A stretch of DNA of 33,446 bases from Clostridiales bacterium. Its GTDB lineage: Bacteria; Bacillota; Clostridia; Oscillospirales; Oscillospiraceae. How positions within the stretch are numbered: position 1 is the first letter of the stretch; every line of letters starts with the position of its first letter. Location: assembly GCA_004557075.1 (NCBI GenBank), contig SFEX01000017.1, positions 1 to 33,446 of the forward strand, in the 5' to 3' direction. This document shows, piece by piece, positions 28,503 through 33,446 of this stretch. Under the pieces are notes generated by a model. It did not search any database, was not told the origin of the DNA, and saw only the letters and a list, made by a program, of their open reading frames with translations. The position numbers and the translations under genes are program-made.

Positions 28503-30590
28503 ATGAAAAAAGTGACTGAAATGTTTGGCTCAATGGTTTTTAACGACTCTGTTATGCAGGCTCGTTTGCCTAAAGAGGTCTACAAGCAGGTTCAGCAGTC
28601 CATCAAATTTGGCGCAAGGCTCGACAGCGAGACCGCTAATATTGTAGCGAACGCCATGAAGGACTGGGCAATAGAGAAGGGCGTGACCCACTTCACCCAT
28701 TGGTTCCAGCCTATGACCGGTATAACCGCCGAGAAGCACGAGAGCTTTGTCTCGCCTGTGGGCGGCGGCAGAGTGATAATGGAGTTTTCCGGCAAAGAGC
28801 TTATTCAGGGCGAGCCGGACGCGTCAAGCTTCCCCACGGGCGGCCTGCGCGCGACCTTTGAGGCAAGGGGATACACCGCGTGGGACCCCACCTCATATGC
28901 ATTTATAAAGGACGGCGTTCTCTGCATCCCGACCGCGTTCTGCTCCTATGGCGGTGAGGCTCTGGATAAAAAGACCCCGCTGCTGCGCTCGATGGAGGCC
29001 ATAAACCGCCAGGGTCTTCGCGTGCTGAAGCTCTTCGGCAACCGCGACGTGACCGCCGTGCGAACTACCGTCGGCCCCGAGCAGGAATATTTTCTCATAG
29101 ATAAAAATGTGTACGAAAAGCGCAGGGATCTGATGTACACGGGACGCACGCTTTTCGGCGCCATGCCGCCCAAGGGTCAGGAGCTTGACGACCACTATTT
29201 CGGCACGATAAAGCCCCGCGTGGCTGCGTTCATGCAGGAGCTGGACGAGGAGCTTTGGAAGCTCGGCGTTCTGGCAAAGACCGAGCACAACGAGGTCGCG
29301 CCCTCGCAGCATGAGCTTGCGCCGATATATACGACAACGAATATCGCGGCTGACCACAATCAGATAACCATGGAGCTCATGCAGAAGATCGCGCGGAAGT
29401 ATGACATGGTCTGCCTGCTGCACGAGAAGCCCTTTGCCGGAGTAAACGGCAGCGGCAAGCACAATAACTGGTCGATGACGACGAATACGGGTGTAAACCT
29501 CCTTGAGCCGGGCGAAACACCGTATGAAAACGCGCAGTTTCTGCTCATGCTCTGCGCTGTTATCCAGGCCGTTGACGACTATCAGGACATGCTGAGGGTG
29601 TCCGTCGCGAGCGCGGCAAACGACCACCGCTTGGGCGGGGACGAGGCGCCCCCCGCGATAATCTCGGTGTTCCTCGGCGAAGAGCTTGAGGAAATACTCG
29701 AGGCAATCGAGAAGGATGAGCCCTATGGCGGCAAGGTCAAGGAGCAGATCAAGGTCGGCGTCCACGCTCTGCCCAAATTCCCCAAGGACTCGACCGACCG
29801 CAACCGCACATCGCCCTTTGCCTTTACCGGCAATAAGTTCGAGTTCCGCATGCTCGGCTCGTCTGTCTCCATATCCGGCGCAAACGTCGTCCTGAACACC
29901 GCAGTTGCCGAGTCGCTGAGGCAGTATGCCGACGCGCTCGAGGGCTCGGAGAACTTTGAAAATGACCTGCACGAGCTTATTCGCAGCGTTATACGCGACC
30001 ACAAGCGCATAATTTTCAGCGGCAACGGCTACGACGAGAACTGGGTGAAGGAGGCCGAGGCTCGCGGGCTGCTGAATCTGCCCACGACGCCGGACTGCGT
30101 GCCCTGCTACCTCGATATAAAGAATGTCGAGCTGTTTGCAAGGCACAGGGTCTACTCCGAAATCGAGCTTGCCGCCCGCTATAAAATGAAGCTGGATACA
30201 TACTGCAAGGTCAATCGCATAGAGGCGCTGACTATGCAGAGCATGGTCTGGCAGGATATCATACCCGTAGCGGGAGCATATTCAAAAGAGCTGGCCGATA
30301 CTGCGGTTGCGAAAAAGTCGCTCGGCATAGAATGCGGACTTGAAACGGAGCTTGCGGCAAAAATCAGCCGCCTCATGGCGGATGCGGCGCAGGGAGTCAG
30401 AACTCTCAAGGATGCGCTGGACAGCCTTGATGATATCGGCGATAACTATACCCGCGCAGTCGCCTGCCGCGATAGGGTGCTCACGGCGATGAATGAGCTG
30501 AGACTGACGGTGGACGAGCTGGAAAGCTGCACCGCCGAAAAATATTGGCCGTACCCGAGCTACGGTGATATACTTTTCAGCGTAAGATAA
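28503..30590 (+). CDS. glnN: Glutamine synthetase type III
   Basis: A 695-residue cytosolic enzyme that makes glutamine from glutamate, ammonia and ATP. It is the long GSIII type (about 700 residues rather than ~450). Seen: GPEQEYFLID with catalytic-site glutamates, EVAPSQHELAPIYTTTNIA, FAGVNGSGKHNNWSM as the ATP/glutamate-binding loop, and NRTSPFAFTGNKFEFRMLGS. GAAAGGTGG is placed seven bases before ATG. It is transcribed alone from a perfect consensus promoter and ends at a terminator. No GlnR or NtrC-type binding site is apparent. Confidence 0.96.
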   Translation: MKKVTEMFGSMVFNDSVMQARLPKEVYKQVQQSIKFGARLDSETANIVANAMKDWAIEKGVTHFTHWFQPMTGITAEKHESFVSPVGGGRVIMEFSGKELIQGEPDASSFPTGGLRATFEARGYTAWDPTSYAFIKDGVLCIPTAFCSYGGEALDKKTPLLRSMEAINRQGLRVLKLFGNRDVTAVRTTVGPEQEYFLIDKNVYEKRRDLMYTGRTLFGAMPPKGQELDDHYFGTIKPRVAAFMQELDEELWKLGVLAKTEHNEVAPSQHELAPIYTTTNIAADHNQITMELMQKIARKYDMVCLLHEKPFAGVNGSGKHNNWSMTTNTGVNLLEPGETPYENAQFLLMLCAVIQAVDDYQDMLRVSVASAANDHRLGGDEAPPAIISVFLGEELEEILEAIEKDEPYGGKVKEQIKVGVHALPKFPKDSTDRNRTSPFAFTGNKFEFRMLGSSVSISGANVVLNTAVAESLRQYADALEGSENFENDLHELIRSVIRDHKRIIFSGNGYDENWVKEAEARGLLNLPTTPDCVPCYLDIKNVELFARHRVYSEIELAARYKMKLDTYCKVNRIEALTMQSMVWQDIIPVAGAYSKELADTAVAKKSLGIECGLETELAAKISRLMADAAQGVRTLKDALDSLDDIGDNYTRAVACRDRVLTAMNELRLTVDELESCTAEKYWPYPSYGDILFSVR

Positions 30591-30604
30591 CATAATACAT
30601 AATG

Positions 30605-30632
30605 TAAAAGCCGCCCGGACAGGCGGCTTTTA
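30605..30632 (+). terminator. Terminator of glnN
   Basis: AAAAGCCGCC pairs with GGCGGCTTTT around CGGACA, followed by ATGC; it lies 15 bases after the glnN stop. Confidence 0.8.
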
Positions 30633-30686
30633 TGCTTGCATATTTTTAACAGCAGTGATAATATTCCATATAAAGCGAAAGGAGAC

Positions 30687-31829
30687 ATGAAATTGGAACT
30701 GAACAAAAGAAGCGTAAAACGAATTTTGCTTATAATCACCTTTACGGTGCTGCTTATATGGGGCGTTTATAATCATAAGCAGCTTGGGGAGATACTCCTC
30801 GGCATATATTCCCTGATATCTCCGTTCGTTATCGGCCTGTGCATAGCCTATATCGTCAATGTGCTGCTGCGCCCGATCGAGAATTTGTGGATGAAGCTTC
30901 TGAACAAGCGAAAGGGCAAGTGGCCGGAAAAGCTCAAGCGTCCGCTTTGCCTGCTTTTGACTATACTGCTGGTCATAGGAATAATACTTGCTATCGTTCT
31001 CATCATCATGCCCGAGCTGCGGGATTCTGTCGCGTCGCTTATTGACATGATACCCTCCTACGCTGAAGAGGTGCAGCGCTGGTGGGTTTCGCTCTCGACA
31101 TTCCTTGATAAATACAACGTCGACCTGCCGGAGTTTGACTTCAAGCCGGATAAGCTTATCGATATACTCAAAGACGGCGGAACAGTGCTGTTTAACACAA
31201 CCGCCTCTGTCGCCGGTTCAATCGTCACGGCGGTTATGAATTTCATCATTGCCTTTGCGTTCTCAATCTATGTTCTTGCCCAGAAGGAGACGCTCAAGCG
31301 CCAGTCTATGAAGGTGCTCACGGCGGTCATGAAGCCGGAAAAGCTGGATAAGCTGCTGAATCTCCTGCGCCTCGCGAATAAGACGTTTACAAACTTCATA
31401 ACAGGCCAGCTTACAGAGGCCGTGATAATCGGCGCGCTGTGCTTTATCGGAATGACGATCTTCAGAATGCCGTATGCCCCCGCCATATCGGTGCTTGTCG
31501 GCTTTACCGCGCTCATTCCCGTGTTCGGCGCATTTATCGGAACGGCTGTCGGCGCGTTCCTCATCCTGCTTGTGAAGCCGATTCAGGCGGTTTGGTTTGT
31601 TATCTTTATCATTGTGCTTCAGCAGTTTGAGGGGAATCTCATCTATCCCAAGGTCGTTGGCAAATCCGTCGGCCTGCCCGGCATATGGGTGCTTGTCGCC
31701 GTCACCGTTGGCGGCAACGCAATGGGCGTTATGGGCATGCTTATAAGCGTGCCGCTGTGCTCGGTGCTTTATGCCGTCTCCCGCGAGGCTGTGAATAACA
31801 AGCTTAAAATGAAAAGAATCAAATCATAG
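30687..31829 (+). CDS. AI-2E family transporter (PerM/YdbI type)
   Basis: A 380-residue integral membrane protein with about seven or eight hydrophobic segments and a central amphipathic region (VASLIDMIPSYAEEVQRWW). The family signature appears in the second half: NFITGQLTEAVIIGALCFIGM, then GFTALIPVFGAFIGTAVGAFLILL, and GKSVGLPGIWVLVAVTVGG. AAAGGAGA precedes ATG 30687; the frame extends upstream but without a signal. Family members export autoinducer-2 in some species, but others act as ion antiporters or are unassigned, so the substrate here is unknown. It stands between two terminators, hence monocistronic. Confidence 0.88.
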   Translation: MKLELNKRSVKRILLIITFTVLLIWGVYNHKQLGEILLGIYSLISPFVIGLCIAYIVNVLLRPIENLWMKLLNKRKGKWPEKLKRPLCLLLTILLVIGIILAIVLIIMPELRDSVASLIDMIPSYAEEVQRWWVSLSTFLDKYNVDLPEFDFKPDKLIDILKDGGTVLFNTTASVAGSIVTAVMNFIIAFAFSIYVLAQKETLKRQSMKVLTAVMKPEKLDKLLNLLRLANKTFTNFITGQLTEAVIIGALCFIGMTIFRMPYAPAISVLVGFTALIPVFGAFIGTAVGAFLILLVKPIQAVWFVIFIIVLQQFEGNLIYPKVVGKSVGLPGIWVLVAVTVGGNAMGVMGMLISVPLCSVLYAVSREAVNNKLKMKRIKS

Positions 31830-31837
31830 CTAACGAT

Positions 31838-31874
31838 AAAAAATCCGCAGCGCATTTGCGCTGCGGATTTTTTG
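31838..31874. terminator. Bidirectional terminator
   Basis: AAAAAATCCGCAGCGCA pairs with TGCGCTGCGGATTTTTT around TT. It serves both the permease gene and the convergent pyruvate:ferredoxin oxidoreductase gene. Confidence 0.88.
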
Positions 31875-31888
31875 TTGTGAATTTACGA

Positions 31889-33446
31889 TTACTTGTACAT
31901 TTCGATGAGACGCTGCAGATGCTCGTAGCGAGCCTTTGCGTTATCCTCGGATGCAACGAACAGAGTCTCGGCTCTGTCGGGGAACTCGCGGGTCAGGCGG
32001 CTGTAGCGAGCCTCGTTCATGAGGAACTCACGGTAGCCGTCCTTAGGCTCCTTGGAGTCAAGCGTGAACTTGCCGGTCTCGGCTGCGGGATTGTAGCGGA
32101 ACAGGTTCCAGTAGCCGCACTCGACGGCCTTCTTCATCTCGCCCTGGCAGTTAGTCATGCCGCCCTTGATCGAGTGCATCTCGCAGGGAGCGTAGGCAAT
32201 GATAAGGGAGGGACCGTGGTATGCCTCGGCCTCTCTGATGGCCTTGAGGGTCTGGATCATGTTTGCGCCCATTGCTATCTGCGCAACGTACACATAGCCG
32301 TAGGTCATGGCGATCTCAGCCAGAGACTTGGACTTGAGCTCCTTGCCGGCTGCCGCGAACTGAGCGACCTGGCCGATGTTGGAAGCCTTGGAGGCCTGAC
32401 CGCCGGTGTTGGAGTAGACCTCGGTGTTGAATACGAAGATGTTGACGTCTTCGCCGGAAGCAAGAACGTGATCGACGCCGCCGAAGCCGATGTCGAATGC
32501 CCAGCCGTCGCCGCCGAAGATCCAGCAGCTCTTCTTGTTCAGGTAGGACTTCTTGGAGAGGATCTCGGCGCGGGTATCGCAGCCGCAGTCGAGCTTCTCA
32601 AGCGCTTCAACAAGAGCCTTGGAAGCGGCCTGGTTTGCCTCGGTGTCGTTGTAGGTCTCAAGCCACTTCGCGGCCTCAGGAACCTTGTCGGCAATGGTCT
32701 CGACCTTAGCCTTGAGGTCGTCGCGGATCTTCTTCTGGCCGAGGTACATGCCAAGGCCGTGCTCGGCGTTATCCTCAAACAGGGAATTTGCCCAAGCGGG
32801 GCCCTTGCCCTCCTTGTTGACGGTGTAGGGGCTGGTAGCAGCCGGGCCGCCCCAGATGGAGCTGCATCCGGTGGCGTTAGAGATCATCATGTGATCACCA
32901 AAGAGCTGGGTCACGAGACGTGCATAGCTGGTCTCGGCGCAGCCTGCGCAGGAGCCGGAGAACTCAAGATAGGGCTGCTTGAACTGGCTGCCGATAACGG
33001 TGTCGTTCTGAACCTCGGGCTTCTCGCTGACCTTGGAGACCATGTAGTCGAATACAGGCTGCTTGTCGGCCTGACTCTCGAGACCGGTCATCTTCAGGGA
33101 CTTGGTCGGGCAGACGCTTACGCAGACGCCGCAGCCCATGCAGTCCATGGGGGAGATAGCCAGAGTGTACTTGTAAAGCCCCTTGCCCTTGCCGGCGCGG
33201 AAATCGACGAGCTGTGCGCCCTCGGGAGCAGCGGCAGCCTCAGCCTCGCTGAGCGCGAACGGACGGATGGTCGCGTGCGGGCAGACGAAGGAGCACTGGT
33301 TGCACTGTGCGCAGGTATCGGCGGTCCAGACGGGAACAAAGGCGGACACGCCGCGCTTCTCGTAAGCGGAGGCGCCGAGCTCGAAGGTGCCGTCGGCGTG
33401 GTTTACAAAAGCAGATACCGGGAGGGAATCGCCGTCCATCTTGTCA
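31889..33446 (-). CDS. nifJ: Pyruvate:ferredoxin oxidoreductase, C-terminal part (runs off the window)
   Basis: About 519 C-terminal residues of the homodimeric enzyme, usually ~1,175 long. It oxidises pyruvate and CoA to acetyl-CoA and CO2 and reduces ferredoxin or flavodoxin. Seen: the two-cluster ferredoxin domain (CAQCNQCSFVCPH and CMGCGVCVSVCPT), then the thiamine-diphosphate domain with SGSCAGCAETSYARLV, GDGWAFDIGFGG and FVFNTEVYSNTGGQ, and a final SRLTREFPDRAETLF tail. The frame is open to the window edge, so the missing start lies beyond 33446. It would supply reduced ferredoxin or the flavodoxin encoded upstream. Confidence 0.95.
   Translation of the reverse strand, partial: DKMDGDSLPVSAFVNHADGTFELGASAYEKRGVSAFVPVWTADTCAQCNQCSFVCPHATIRPFALSEAEAAAAPEGAQLVDFRAGKGKGLYKYTLAISPMDCMGCGVCVSVCPTKSLKMTGLESQADKQPVFDYMVSKVSEKPEVQNDTVIGSQFKQPYLEFSGSCAGCAETSYARLVTQLFGDHMMISNATGCSSIWGGPAATSPYTVNKEGKGPAWANSLFEDNAEHGLGMYLGQKKIRDDLKAKVETIADKVPEAAKWLETYNDTEANQAASKALVEALEKLDCGCDTRAEILSKKSYLNKKSCWIFGGDGWAFDIGFGGVDHVLASGEDVNIFVFNTEVYSNTGGQASKASNIGQVAQFAAAGKELKSKSLAEIAMTYGYVYVAQIAMGANMIQTLKAIREAEAYHGPSLIIAYAPCEMHSIKGGMTNCQGEMKKAVECGYWNLFRYNPAAETGKFTLDSKEPKDGYREFLMNEARYSRLTREFPDRAETLFVASEDNAKARYEHLQRLIEMYK

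Noticed and set aside
28893..30146. Minus-strand ORF opposite glnN (417 codons)
   Set aside because: Antisense to catalytic motifs of glutamine synthetase; no supporting feature.
30687..31829. Calling the permease an autoinducer-2 exporter (tqsA)
   Set aside because: The family is broad and no sequence feature or neighbour indicates quorum sensing.

Overview
The window reads as a chromosomal segment of an obligately anaerobic, gut-type Clostridia, most likely Oscillospirales. This is inferred from gene content: a FeoA-FeoA-FeoB operon followed by DUF3793 and flavodoxin genes, a type III glutamine synthetase, pyruvate:ferredoxin oxidoreductase, many ferredoxin-type flavoproteins, and an S-layer-homology protein with Cys-rich repeats. 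No marker gene allows a genus call. Base composition is moderately GC-rich, except for an AT-richer stretch at about 440-2400.

Layout. 1-443: end of an rRNA operon (5' truncated 5S) and tRNA-Asn, tRNA-Met/Ile2 and tRNA-Trp genes. 444-2400: small accessory patch with a hypothetical protein, two tandemly duplicated XRE regulators and a SLOG-fold protein. 2430-5018: unusual KaiC-like/PEP-synthase-like fusion. 5019-9412: intergenic region with repeats and operators, then an iron-uptake operon (feoA, feoA, feoB, Cys-rich peptide) with DUF3793 and flavodoxin genes. 9445-10020: IS3-family remnant that has removed the start of a membrane-protein gene.

10054-23842 is the most interesting part. It holds three paralogous ~900-residue flavoproteins. 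Each has a winged-helix-like N-terminus, a Cys-rich CxCR/CNC module, a 4Fe-4S ferredoxin motif, an NfnB/GltD-type FAD/NAD(P) reductase and a C-terminal 4Fe-4S motif. Two of them are followed at once by a HypA-type metallochaperone gene, although no hydrogenase gene is present. One unit is gntR-oxr1-hypA; a second flavoprotein gene diverges from the same GntR gene; the third, with its own hypA, diverges from a TetR gene. Between them lies a crp/fnr-ferredoxin-oleate hydratase operon. I infer one or more regulated redox modules, possibly linked to unsaturated fatty acids, that I cannot match to a named system.

23945-33446: a secreted S-layer-homology protein with nine 26-residue repeats; psd and a LPG-synthase/flippase-like membrane protein (phospholipid metabolism) divergent from glnN, each side with a consensus sigma-70 promoter; an AI-2E-family permease; and the C-terminal part of pyruvate:ferredoxin oxidoreductase running off the right edge. 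That enzyme would supply the reduced ferredoxin that the central flavoproteins could use.
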